Assembly: GCA_037179335.1 (NCBI GenBank)
Contig: JAKZHN010000001.1
Coordinates: 1,550,001-1,614,000, forward strand
Direction: 5' to 3'
DNA length: 64,000 nucleotides
Source: Cyclaneusma minus
Taxonomy: Eukaryota > Ascomycota > Leotiomycetes > Marthamycetales > Marthamycetaceae
The notes under the pieces: generated by a model
Told to the model about the DNA's origin: nothing
Seen by the model: only the letters and a program-made list of their open reading frames with translations
Databases searched by the model: none
Translations under genes and position numbers: made by a program
In this document: positions 24,793-34,935 of the stretch, one piece after another
Layout of the letters: each line of letters begins with the position of its first letter
Position numbering within the stretch: position 1 is the first letter of the stretch

Positions 24793-25899
24793 CGCGTCCC
24801 GCCGTCACTCACCGCGACGCGTAGTCCCAGCGCTGACTGCGTGTTTTGGCTCTCCGGAGGTCTCGGAAGACTGCTCAAGGTGAGGCCTCCCACAGTCCAG
24901 CAATCGGCTGCTAGGTTCGTTTTCTGGCGGCCCGTCCCGTGCTCTAGATCCTGCAGGGCCGGCTGGCGGCAGGGGTGCGTAGCAATCCGTTGCTTCTTTT
25001 CTGTGGATGGGGATGGAGGTTGTGAACATGTGCCTCGCTCTCGCAATCGTTCAGCTGTTTGGCTTTTCCGGTATCGCTATCGTACCCGAATTCTCGGGCC
25101 GAAGGTTGCCCGGTGTCCGGCCGATTTTGAGCGAGAGACTTTTCAGGGGCTTTTGGGACCGCCCTGTCTACCCATCATTGTTTTCCCCTGGAACCCTCAA
25201 TACTACTTACTGGGAGTCAAAGTGAACATCTTGCACGTCATCACATCATCACGTCATCCTGAGCATGTGAGGTGTCCCATTTGGAGGAAAATGGCTTCAG
25301 CCCCTTTGATCCCTAACCTATCCCAAGCCTATACACCGCTCCCATAATCCATCCCCACCTCATCTTAAGTCATCACATCCATCAAATATCGCGACTGCCC
25401 ATCCCTTTCTTTGTCATTGCTAACCACATTGTGCGGCAAGTCCGGCCTCACGACGCCTATCATCGCTATCTGCTGGCCTCCACTTTTCCGAGGGGGCTCG
25501 CTGGTGCGCGCGCGTTGACAAAACCAAAGGAAATGAGGACAAAAGAAACGAAGGCATTCAGAGAAAAGCAGCAACGCCTCAACGCAGCCTCATATGCAAC
25601 ATTAATGCAGAGCAGCTCTAGAAAACGCCGCCACATGTACTCTGGTCTGGTCTGGTCTCGGCGGGACTCTTGCTGCGAGTACTAGTCCAACACTCCAAAA
25701 AAGTATCATCCCAAAAGCTCCGACGCCAGAAACACGAATGTGAACAAAGAAACGCGGTTGTGGGTGATGAGAAACTGATCATTGTGTGCTGAATCGAATC
25801 TCGGGGATTTTGATTAGCCTGGATAGCAACGCCGATGCAAAGCGTGCAGTAAACTATCAGCCGCAGCTGACGGTTCAAGCCAAGTCGTACTTGTAGTAT
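24793..25899. other. promoter of the Zn2Cys6 gene and 3' flank of the phosphatase gene
   Basis: Both neighbours are on the minus strand. A long plus-strand frame at 24394-25347 is the antisense shadow of the transcription factor and its leader. Nothing else was identified. Confidence 0.5.
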
Positions 25900-28734
25900 T
25901 TACATCATGTCGTCGATGGACCTAACGATGGGCGCTTCACCCTTAGTCGGCGGACTCCTCGGATCTTCTGTGGGCCTAAGAGGTGTCATGTTGCTGCTGC
26001 TCGTATGCACATACCCGAACCCGAAATCGCTGATTGGATCTTGAGCTGTTGTAAAGGTAGGGGCAGCCGCAAATGCCAAGCCGAATGGATTCGTGCCGAA
26101 CGTGGCAGCTCGTGGAGACATTATATTAGGGGTTGGCGGAGTATCTTCATGCATAGTTTGGTGAAAGGCGAAGGACTTGTGCACCGAGGGGCCGTTCATC
26201 TCCTGGAGCCGAGGAGAGAAGAGAGACGGAGAGGGAGGACCGGAAGCCGAGTTAATAGTCGCAAACTGCTCTTTAATGGAACCGAAGTTTTCGGGCGGGA
26301 AGCGAGGTGAACGGAGAGGTTCGGGGGGAGCGCTTCGTCGGCCTCCAGTTAGATTTGGGACCTGCAGTTGATTTGAGCGGTCTTCTTGGAGCGGTGGACC
26401 GAAAGTATTTGACATGTCCTTGCGGTTGGTTGGTGGAAAGCCCATCTCGAATTGACGGTCCGTTGCTTCATGCTGCTGTTGTCCAAAAAAGCCTCCAGAT
26501 TCCGCCTGTGGGGACCGAACGGAAAGCATGGACATTGGTCCCGCAACCGACGAGGCTGGCTGTGACAGCGAATATTTCCTGTCATCACTTGGCCACGTAG
26601 CGAAACCTCCCCCTTGTGACGGCGCTCCACTTTGGACATCCGATCCCCACGCACAACTGCTTGGAGGCGCGGAAGCCGGTCCTGGGCTAACACCTCCCAA
26701 ACAAGGCGATGAGCTTCCCCGAGGTCGGTTAGGTGATCCTTCAGGGCTGCTACTGCGATCAGAAGTTTCCCGGCCAGTAGGCAGTGGCGCGGTATGAGGT
26801 TGCTCCAGCGTGAGATCGATAGCGTCTGCTGACAAGGTTGCACGATGTTTCGTAGGGCTTCGCCCGGTCCGGCCTCTGAAACCACCCGCCGGGGACTGAC
26901 GCTTCGAATGTAGCAATTTGCGGAAGTCGTTCAGACAATACATAAGTCGCATGTTGGGACTAATCCACTTGCTCCTAGCCTTCGCAGCGCTGTATGATTC
27001 GTTCACCGTCAACTCTGGGTTGAGGTAAATTCCGTAAGCTATTATGAGACTTGCCGACCGACTCTGTCCCAGAAGGCAATGCACCAAGACCTTCTTGCCT
27101 TCCTTGGTTCTCTTTTCGATCGTTTCGCAAAGATCCAACAGATCTCTCGAGATGTCGCTACCATGTTGCCACGGTACGTGGATATACTCTGGATCAGGTC
27201 TTGCAGAGGTAGCCTTTGGGGTGGTAGGTGAGGATCCCGCGGTGGTCGGTGAGCGGCCTGGTTGAAATTCAAAGGCAGTTCTGAAAGTGGCAGTTGAAGC
27301 GGCCGTATCTGGCTCCGGAATACTGTCCCGGTCTATGTCCATCGGCTCGAAAATCCTGTTGTCCCGACTCGCTCTTTTCGATCCAAAGTCTCGTGCAGCT
27401 TGAAATGGATTCTTCGCATCGTCCGCCACATTGATGATGACATCAAATTCACGGGCTTCTTCAGCCGTGGGTTCTAAGTAAAGGTAAACATTAGGATCGT
27501 ACATGGCTATCGGGCCATTCGGATACCCAGGCGACTTTACGTCTTCGTTCGTGTGAGGCGCATCGAATTCGTCTCCTCTGATATCCGCCGAAGTGCGTGT
27601 TGCCATTTGCGGTCTGATCGGCGACTCCTCCTCATCGATGGTAGGTTCCGCGATCATGGAATTCGACTGCTGCAAGCCAGTTGGCTTCCTGAACACGGTC
27701 GAAAGGCCGTTGACCTTTGACCGCGAAAAGTTGGGCAGCTGCATCCCACCGGCCGGTCCAGACAGACGTGCGTCTGGGCTCAGTAAAAGTTGAGGAGACG
27801 ACTGGTGATGGCGCAGCGTAGTCTTTCGGAGATCTCCACCAAATGATTGTAGGCTAGGAGTAGGAGGAGTTTCAGATTCGCGTCGGACCATAAGACCTGG
27901 ATTCGCAGAGGTCTGGAGACTCAGAATGCTCGGCTTCTTTCTTGGCTTCATAGGTGGAGGACGAATGAAAGCCGGAGGCATGGTGGAAGGAGAGCTGGGC
28001 TCTGAAGATTGCTGAGGAGCCTCGGAACCAGGAAGTTTGAGGGCTAGACCTTTCGCATTTCTTGGTCGCCGTGGAGAAGGGGAGGTCAGAGGTCGACCGT
28101 TGTTCAGCATTTTCGGCGGTTCTTGCAGTCCTTCTGCCGCTCTCAGATCTTGCAGTGACTGTACACCAAACGTCGTGGTGGTCGCGGCAAAGGAAGAGAG
28201 CGGTAGTATGGTAATGGGAGATTCTGGTGACGAACTTGGAGACGGATCCGTCAAGGTAGAGGAGTCGGTGGTGGAGACCGTTGTGGTGGGAGAGGAGTCC
28301 GTGGATTCTGAAGCTTGTGTCGATGTGGAGTCATTGTGTTTGTGTTGCATATGCGTCAGCTCGTTGCGTTGCGCTTCGCTTTGCAAAGGCTCAAGGGAGG
28401 CAGCAAATCTGCTATTTGAAGCAGGCTCCATCTCTCTGTTCTGCGGACTTTCCGAGTCGACATCGTAGACAGACATAAATGAAGGTATCTGATCCTGATA
28501 CAAACGTGTACCAGCCGCAAGAGGCATATTTTCCCCTCGACTGTCCAAAGCCTGCCGCCTTTTAGTGACGAACGGCGGTAAACTTAACTCGTTATTGTGC
28601 GCGTCTAAATTCGTAATTTCGGCAGCACCGGGGGGTGTGCTTTCGCGAGGTGTTGGGTCGGATTTTGCGATCGCGTTGAAAGGCCTTTTCAGGTGAAGTT
28701 GATCAGTCAGGTTCAGGGTCCAAGATGCCGGCAT
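25900..28734 (-). CDS. dual-specificity protein phosphatase, MAPK-phosphatase-like
   Basis: This single-exon gene encodes 944 aa from the ATG at 28734. The catalytic domain spans about residues 405-600. It contains the signature HCLLGQSRSA with nucleophile Cys553 and phosphate-binding Arg559. The layout resembles yeast Msg5/Sdp1 and fission-yeast Pmp1, which remove phosphate from the TxY loop of MAP kinases. Long Ser/Pro-rich flanks on both sides are probably disordered and may carry MAPK docking sites. The frame extends 24 codons upstream to 28806. I prefer the internal start because its MPASWTLNL opening looks like a typical fungal N-terminus and the upstream extension is hydrophobic and unlike it. 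The MAPK target cannot be assigned from sequence. Confidence 0.85.
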   Translation of the reverse strand: MPASWTLNLTDQLHLKRPFNAIAKSDPTPRESTPPGAAEITNLDAHNNELSLPPFVTKRRQALDSRGENMPLAAGTRLYQDQIPSFMSVYDVDSESPQNREMEPASNSRFAASLEPLQSEAQRNELTHMQHKHNDSTSTQASESTDSSPTTTVSTTDSSTLTDPSPSSSPESPITILPLSSFAATTTTFGVQSLQDLRAAEGLQEPPKMLNNGRPLTSPSPRRPRNAKGLALKLPGSEAPQQSSEPSSPSTMPPAFIRPPPMKPRKKPSILSLQTSANPGLMVRRESETPPTPSLQSFGGDLRKTTLRHHQSSPQLLLSPDARLSGPAGGMQLPNFSRSKVNGLSTVFRKPTGLQQSNSMIAEPTIDEEESPIRPQMATRTSADIRGDEFDAPHTNEDVKSPGYPNGPIAMYDPNVYLYLEPTAEEAREFDVIINVADDAKNPFQAARDFGSKRASRDNRIFEPMDIDRDSIPEPDTAASTATFRTAFEFQPGRSPTTAGSSPTTPKATSARPDPEYIHVPWQHGSDISRDLLDLCETIEKRTKEGKKVLVHCLLGQSRSASLIIAYGIYLNPELTVNESYSAAKARSKWISPNMRLMYCLNDFRKLLHSKRQSPAGGFRGRTGRSPTKHRATLSADAIDLTLEQPHTAPLPTGRETSDRSSSPEGSPNRPRGSSSPCLGGVSPGPASAPPSSCAWGSDVQSGAPSQGGGFATWPSDDRKYSLSQPASSVAGPMSMLSVRSPQAESGGFFGQQQHEATDRQFEMGFPPTNRKDMSNTFGPPLQEDRSNQLQVPNLTGGRRSAPPEPLRSPRFPPENFGSIKEQFATINSASGPPSPSLFSPRLQEMNGPSVHKSFAFHQTMHEDTPPTPNIMSPRAATFGTNPFGLAFAAAPTFTTAQDPISDFGFGYVHTSSSNMTPLRPTEDPRSPPTKGEAPIVRSIDDMM

Positions 28735-31418
28735 GATGATGATGAGGAAGGCGAGGACGGCTGCGTCCCCAAGATTAGAATCGAGGCCAAACTTTGGCAA
28801 GCGCAATGAGTTACAAATACTTCCCAGAGCACATCAACCTCCACACGACGCACGGCGCAAAGAATCGAGAGTGGAAGGACCTGTATGAGTCCGGGGTATT
28901 GCGACAAAATGCTGAGGATAGGGAAGGCAGGGACCAACCTAGTGTTGAAAGCGCTTAAGGCTTGAGCGATACGCAAGAATCGAATCTGATTTTGGCCGCT
29001 GGGAAGATGCGTACCCGCTCGGCGCGTCTACTGAGACCAGATGGGGATGTTCTGGCGGTAACGACGAGAGAATTGTCGGCTCGATGGCGGGAGAAGGACC
29101 ACGAAAGAGCAGACAGCCAGTGTCTGTTTCGAAACAATGAATGGAGCTTCCGACTGGAGCCAAGAGTGACTGTTAGGGGATCGCGAAGGCTGAAACCTAT
29201 ATCGTTTGCAATTCCTCCACAGCAGCGCAAGTACCCCGTGGCATGGGATCGCTTGGACTGGTTCGTCGAAGAAGCAGGCGGATGGTTCGAGGAGATGACG
29301 AAGGGCGGTAAAGGAGGGAACAGAGAGGAATCAACAGCCGGTCGGTCAACTAGAGAGAGAGGAAGCCGCTCGCCATGGGCGTCCACTCGCCGCAAGCAGC
29401 CAAGGAGGAGACGAGGGCGGAGACTGGCGACGACAGGGCAGACGAAGGGCGAGAAGCGTGGGCGATTGCAGGAGCGATGGCGAGGGCTGAGGCCGCGGTG
29501 GTGGTGGTGGTGCGGCGGAGAGGAGGAGAAGCGAGGGAGAGGGTGCTCGCTGGTGGAACGGTACAGCGGATGTTGGGGCGCCAGTGCTGGCCTTTCGAGG
29601 AGCCGCTGCGGTAGACGCTCGTGCAGTGCCAGGAGGGCTCAAGTGTTCAGCGGCAGTGGAGGAGTGGTCGAGGTGCAACGGCCGGTGGGAAAGAGAGTGT
29701 GGGAAGATGCTTTTGGGAATACTATTGAGTGAGGGCTGGCTGGAGCGTGGGAGACTATGTGGGAGTAGGCGCAAGACGAACTGGGGCGGTTTGACGGGGC
29801 TGTGAGTGGCCGGCGCGCTCTAAGAATAGAATTTTTAGTCTCTTGCATCGCAACTCTCGATTGGCCCGGCTTGCCGCTCTCGTCGGCCTCTTCCTGGTCG
29901 TAGTCTGCGCAACTACATGTACTGTGCAAGTCTGCATGTCTGCGAGCCCGCCATTATTACATGTCTCGTCCGCATGTCTCGTCCGTTCGTATTGTCGCCT
30001 GCTGTCTGCTGCCCGCTGCCTGTGCAATTCTTCTCTGTTCGCCATGGCCATGTACTCGACCTGCCGCTGCGGTGGTGGACCGAACCCTCCTGACTTCAGA
30101 CTGCTGTCGTGTGCTGATCCGCAAACGAACAAAGCAACATACGCCGACAAAGCGGTCCGCCATGGCGCTGACATGCCGAGACGCCCGTTTCACTCTGCGA
30201 ATTTCGAGTCGCCCGCGAGGATACCGAGACACGCCCAGCGAATAATGTCTCCCGTCCCGCCCTCTAGCCGCCAGCCCCCTTGCTCTCCGGATCGCAGGAC
30301 TGTGCTGCACCACGACTTTGCAGTGCTGGATACCACGCCCAAGCTTCAAGACAGCGATGATGTTTCTGTCACCGTTTCAACCTCGCGCCAGTGTGCAGGC
30401 CAGATGTGCTGTTGTATCACGTGCGCCGCCGTTCTATTACATTGTCATTGAACAGACCCTTTCTTTAGCGCCTGGACATGGACTGTTGAAACACGGAGCT
30501 TCTCCACTTCTGTGCCAGAGTGACAGCGTCCGTGCCAATCTCCACCTCCAGACCTCCACATTCAAGATCGTCATATATTATACTAGATTATCAGGTTATG
30601 TATCGCAGGCATTATTAGTCTCTCATTTTCAAAACTACATGTATCTGTTTCCCGGGTGCTCTAATTATCCCTAGTTCCTTATTTAGCGACTAGCTTACAA
30701 GTCATAATTAGGTAATGACCCTGGTGATAACTACTAACATCCAGAACAACATAAATGCATTTGAGATGTCTGACATCGTCTTTCGGTTTCCTCACAATCC
30801 TGTCAACGACTCGTGGTGCCACCACTGGTGGGTATCCATGTCGCTGGTATTTGGAAGCACAAACCATCTCTACCCGAGGGTTCATCGGGCTATCACAGCT
30901 CAGACTCTGGTCCGTTCCATACGGCGGCAGCTAAGTTGTAACGGCCGGTGTGATTGCAAATTGCGATACCACGAGGTGCTGAAGTTTGGGAGCCCGAGTC
31001 TTGAGACTTGGCTCGTCCTAGTCTTATGAAACACCAGCCTTATTTAGGCCTTCGACATCCCAAGAATGCTGAATCTCCAATGTTGGAAGCGTCGCGGCGG
31101 AGATGCTTTGAATGTTGTGATGTGCTCGCAGCGACGTGCAGCCAGCCCCCTGGCGCCTTAGCCTCGACCAAGGCTTCTGATAGGCGTCGACCCATTTCCT
31201 TGATAAAAAGTCGGGGCTTTGTCCATTGTCTCGCTCTTCCTTAGCTTCGTGGATTGATGTGGCGCTGGTCCAGCGTGCTTCTCCAGCTTCAATCTTGCAC
31301 CGTCGACTGTTCCACGGTACCTGTACACGCGGCACTCGGCGCATGACACGTGGGAAATCGGGACATCGGGCAGTTTGGAGGGCTTCGATTGGAGCCTGGG
31401 AGGCCTCGTGAAGCCAGC
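28735..31418. other. divergent intergenic region, no supported gene
   Basis: The interval lies between two genes reading away from each other. It is GC-rich from 29000 to 29800, with overlapping frames on both strands (256 codons plus at 28962, 142 codons minus at 29346), none of them recognisable. A long leader for the phosphatase gene is plausible. A 202-codon plus frame at 29843-30451 is Cys/Ser-rich and low complexity, and I do not call it. Confidence 0.45.
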
Positions 31419-34400
31419 ATGAGCGACAGGCAGGCCGAAGAGCGACAGGAGCCGCAGAAAGTGCATCGGCACCGGCTGGACCACACTCCAAGCAAGCTGC
31501 CGGCATTTAGGTTTGCAGACTTCAAGTTGAGAAAGGGGAGCAGCGCCGGAGCCTCGAGCGCTGCGGCTGCCGCTGGGCAAGGCGTTCGTTCCCCGCTGAG
31601 CCCTCGTACCACCACAACCAAAAACTTCGCTTCCGCGGCCCCGTCATCGTCAACGGCCTCTGCCTTTGTGCATATTGCGACCCCCGTCATCACGCCGCCG
31701 TCTTCTGCCATCGACAACGCGCCAAACGACGCGCCAAAGCCGCTGGAAGCCCAGGAACTGCCTGCAAACTCTGCCTCGCCTAGGCCTCCCGACCACCGCC
31801 AGCCCTTCCACCTCAAGTCCCCTCCGCGCAGAAAACCGTCGCGCAACAACGATGGCATAGCCGATCAATCTGCCTCACATCTGTCGTCTGCTGCTCGGAA
31901 ATCTGCGCCTCAGCAATCGCGCCCACAGTCCCCGTCTTCAGAGTGGGCCGGCGGCCAGCTGCTGCGACAAACTTCAAACCACCCCAGCTCCCCTCCACCG
32001 CCCAAAATATTCTCTGCTCAACACTCCCCCGCAGACACCGCCCTTTCCCCCGAGCAGTTCTCCGCAACCCGCACACCTCGCACGTCCAACGCGTCCAACG
32101 CGTCCAATGGGTCTGCAAAAAAGACGCTCATTCCGCCGATCCGCTCCTTCAAATCGCCTACCGTTCGCCAGAGTGTAGACATGAGCTCTTCTCGCATGAG
32201 CTCTCGGGCGGGCTCCGCAACATGGGCTGCTCGTCCGTCCAGCGGCTGCGACGACTATGATGACGAAGAGTACGACCCAATGGACACGACTATTCGAGCA
32301 CCACTGGACGATGTGACTCTACGCGCACTAGAGGGCGATCCCGTTGATGCGCCGAGAAGGGCGAGCCTTAGGCTTTCTTCACGTCTCGACTACAGAGACA
32401 AACACACTACGAGCGCGAGAGATGCTGAGCCGGCGTCTTCCTGGAACCTACAAAGAGAAGAGAGACTTGCAAGAGATCAAGAGATGGCAGCGGCGAGGGA
32501 GAGGAGACGAGAGAGGTTGAGCATGAGCAGAGAGTCCGAAGATGAGGACGTGACTGTGAGACCGAGACCAAGGGTATGTTCATTTCTGCTTCAAGCATTA
32601 TGCTATTTACATCTTTATCCCTTGAGCTGCAAAGTATGGTCGCAGCTGCATCGTGGGTGTTTAGCACTTCCAGTGTTTTCGCGCATCTTTATAGCTTGCA
32701 GTGCAGCTTGCATGCATCATGTACCGCACTGGAAACTTGTGGCCGGAACTTTGGAATGATCGCCACATGAAAGATGTTTTCGAACATGGCATTTTGAATG
32801 ATCTGGAGAAGAGTCTCGCAGGGCCTCTCATATCTTGTTTTCCTTGCAGCGTTCGTTTGTTCAGTCAGCTATTGGTCGGCGCTTCACATTTCTGAGCCAG
32901 CGCTAATAGTCTCAGCTTCGCCTACCAACTCGTGAACGCCAATCACACCCACCACCTGTTTCTTACACGCCTTCCTCCCTGTCGAGTCCCCTACAACGCC
33001 GAGCATCGGCCTCGAGTAATAACGAGGACAGTGGCGAATCCTCGATATCTACGATCCGCAGGACCACCACTCTACCCATTGATGACGACACTGCATCGAG
33101 GCGCAAGCTTATCCGGGCTTCTGTAGGCTCACGAGGATATGCCCAAGAACAGACTCAGTCGAGCCCAATTTATATTGGCCATAAATCATCTACTAACGAG
33201 CTCCAATCCCGCGCCGTTTCTCTAAGGAACCGTGCTCGCATGTCCTCGATCGGAGAGAGCAGCACCCCTACTTCTGCCACAAGACCGCCTTCATACCGCC
33301 AATCGCTCCTCCCTCCTGCTACACCGCGAACCTACTATTCCTCACCCTTGACCGAGAGGACTTTCTCAGGCGCAGCTCCGGCCGCACCATCAACCATCGA
33401 GGGTAATAAGTCCGGCCGAACTACAAGAGAAGGATCTGCTATTTGGGACCACCCCGACAAAGTACTGTCATCTCTTGAAAGGCTTGGAATTAGCAGCAGA
33501 CTGCCTTCAACCTCAAATGCCGCTATATCAGATGCGACCAAGTCAAATGCAGTTACTAACACCACCGACGGCAGACCTACAACTGCCAGTACAAATGCCA
33601 CTACCATGTCCATATCGCCCCGAGTCCGCGGTCGTCTCGGCTCCAACGCCGGACTAGACTCAAATGGAGCGAGCCCAATGACTAGAGGCGCCGAAAAATA
33701 CACCGACCTCCTCCAAGCCGCCATGGAAAAGGCGCAATCACTCGAAAACAAGCGAGTGCGCATATCTAGCCAGACGATCGAAGCTCTCGAGAGCATCAAA
33801 TCCGATGCCATGGTATTTGCTTCTATAACTGGCGGTTCCCGTCAGTCTCGCGACCTATCGAGCCTACAATCCACAGTCGGTTCGACCGTCGGACCTTCTG
33901 CCGGAGGCATGTCCGAGCGCCAACTACGCAAGAAAGGAGAGAGTCTGTGTCGCAGCATCACAGAATTAATGCTCGCCCTTTCAGCCGGTCGCGCTCCCTC
34001 GCCACCTCCCGCACCGCCTGTGTCCGCCCCTCTCCCGACATCTACGCAGCTACCACAGAGCCGTCTTATGAGACCTAGCAGGGTCGAGAGCATGCCCAGC
34101 CGAGCATCAGAGGTAACCAGTCGACTAGAGAAGCCTAACAGGATCGAAAGCATGCCCAGCAGAGCATCAGAGATTCCCAGTCGACTCGAGAAGCCGAATA
34201 CTTTCCGATTTGAGGCACCGAGCAGGAGTAGCACCGTTAATGGACCGATCAAACGCGAGCCACCGAGCAAGTTGGAGGGACCTAGGATCAGTAGCATCGG
34301 TGCAATCGGCGCAGGTGACGGTCGACGTCCTTCGCTGCTGAGAAGGCCTAGAGCTGCTGGTACTAGTGCGGCAGATGAACAGCCGGCGTCTCCAGCGGCT

Positions 34401-34472
34401 CGAACAACCAATATCCGCAGCTCGTTGCCGATGCGCCGACACTATGGTGCTGCGGCGAATGGAGACCAATAG
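31419..34472 (+). CDS. large disordered protein, function unknown
   Basis: Two exons, 31419-32573 and 32916-34472, give a continuous 903-aa frame. The 342-nt intron has a GTATGT donor and a CTAAT branch site just before TCTCAG. The product is dominated by Ser, Pro and Arg and is probably mostly disordered. A charged RE-rich helix lies near residues 345-375, just before the junction. A short predicted coiled coil occurs near AAMEKAQSLENKRVRI, encoded at about 33720. A 20-residue repeat (RVESMPSRASEVTSRLEKPN and a near-identical second copy) is encoded at about 34081-34200. The layout resembles cytoskeletal or septum scaffold proteins, but I do not recognise the family and propose no role. The long intron could hide a further small exon. 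Confidence 0.7.
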
Positions 34473-34685
34473 TTGGGGGATGTACATAGATGGTGAAGCC
34501 TTGGGATGGCGTTGAGACGGGGTATGGATGAGACGAGAATAGTTGGGGGCAAAAGGAGTTTGTTAGAGTTGGCGATGCTTGCTAGGCGATAGCGGATACC
34601 CTTTTGTATGTATTGTGTAATTTGCATTGCGAGAGATTCCGAGGTATAGGAGTGGTTGTGTATAGATTAGGTAACTTTCCATGTA
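34473..34685. other. short intergenic interval before a MITE-like element
   Basis: This is the 3' flank of the 903-aa gene, with a TGTATGTATTGTG run near 34605 that could belong to its 3' end formation region. No other feature is visible. Confidence 0.4.
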
Positions 34686-34854
34686 CAGTGCCATGAAAAG
34701 GTCTGTATACGGCCTCCTAAGATCAGTGAGTGATAATAGTCATAATACTCCCGATCACTTAGGTTATTCTGAAGCACCTAGAATATTCCTATTTGTTGGG
34801 GATGATCCAATCATTTGGACACTGTAGACCATATCCAGACTTTTTGCCCCACTG
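34686..34854. mobile_element. MITE-like element with 19-bp repeat array (copy 2, best defined)
   Basis: The left end reads CAGTGCCATGAAAAGGTCTG, starting at 34686. The right end, read on the other strand, is CAGTGGGGCAAAAAGTCTGG, ending at 34854. Both ends are flanked by TA (34684-34685 and 34855-34856). The 169-bp body is an array of 18-22-bp units such as AATATTCCTATTTGTTGG and GGATGATCCAATCATTTGG. Short size, terminal inverted repeats, a TA duplication and no coding capacity define a MITE. The TA target suggests mobilisation by a Tc1/mariner-class transposase. It sits between the convergent 903-aa and palB genes. Confidence 0.7.
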
Positions 34855-34935
34855 TAAGCCGGTAATCAATGAGATCCCATAGATCAACATAACCAGCAAG
34901 CCCTACATGTTTCTCAACAAACCGTCTATCAACCA

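Noticed and set aside
24394..25347. 317-codon plus frame, Arg/His/Ser-rich
   Set aside because: Shadow of the Zn2Cys6 exon 1 and its leader, with low-complexity translation.
19700..25899. Secondary-metabolite cluster around the oxidoreductase and Zn2Cys6 genes
   Set aside because: No polyketide synthase, NRPS, terpene synthase, P450 or transporter lies nearby; the neighbours are unrelated.
28962..29732. 256-codon plus frame in the phosphatase upstream region
   Set aside because: Arg/Gly-rich translation of a GC-rich leader with competing minus frames; no supporting signal.
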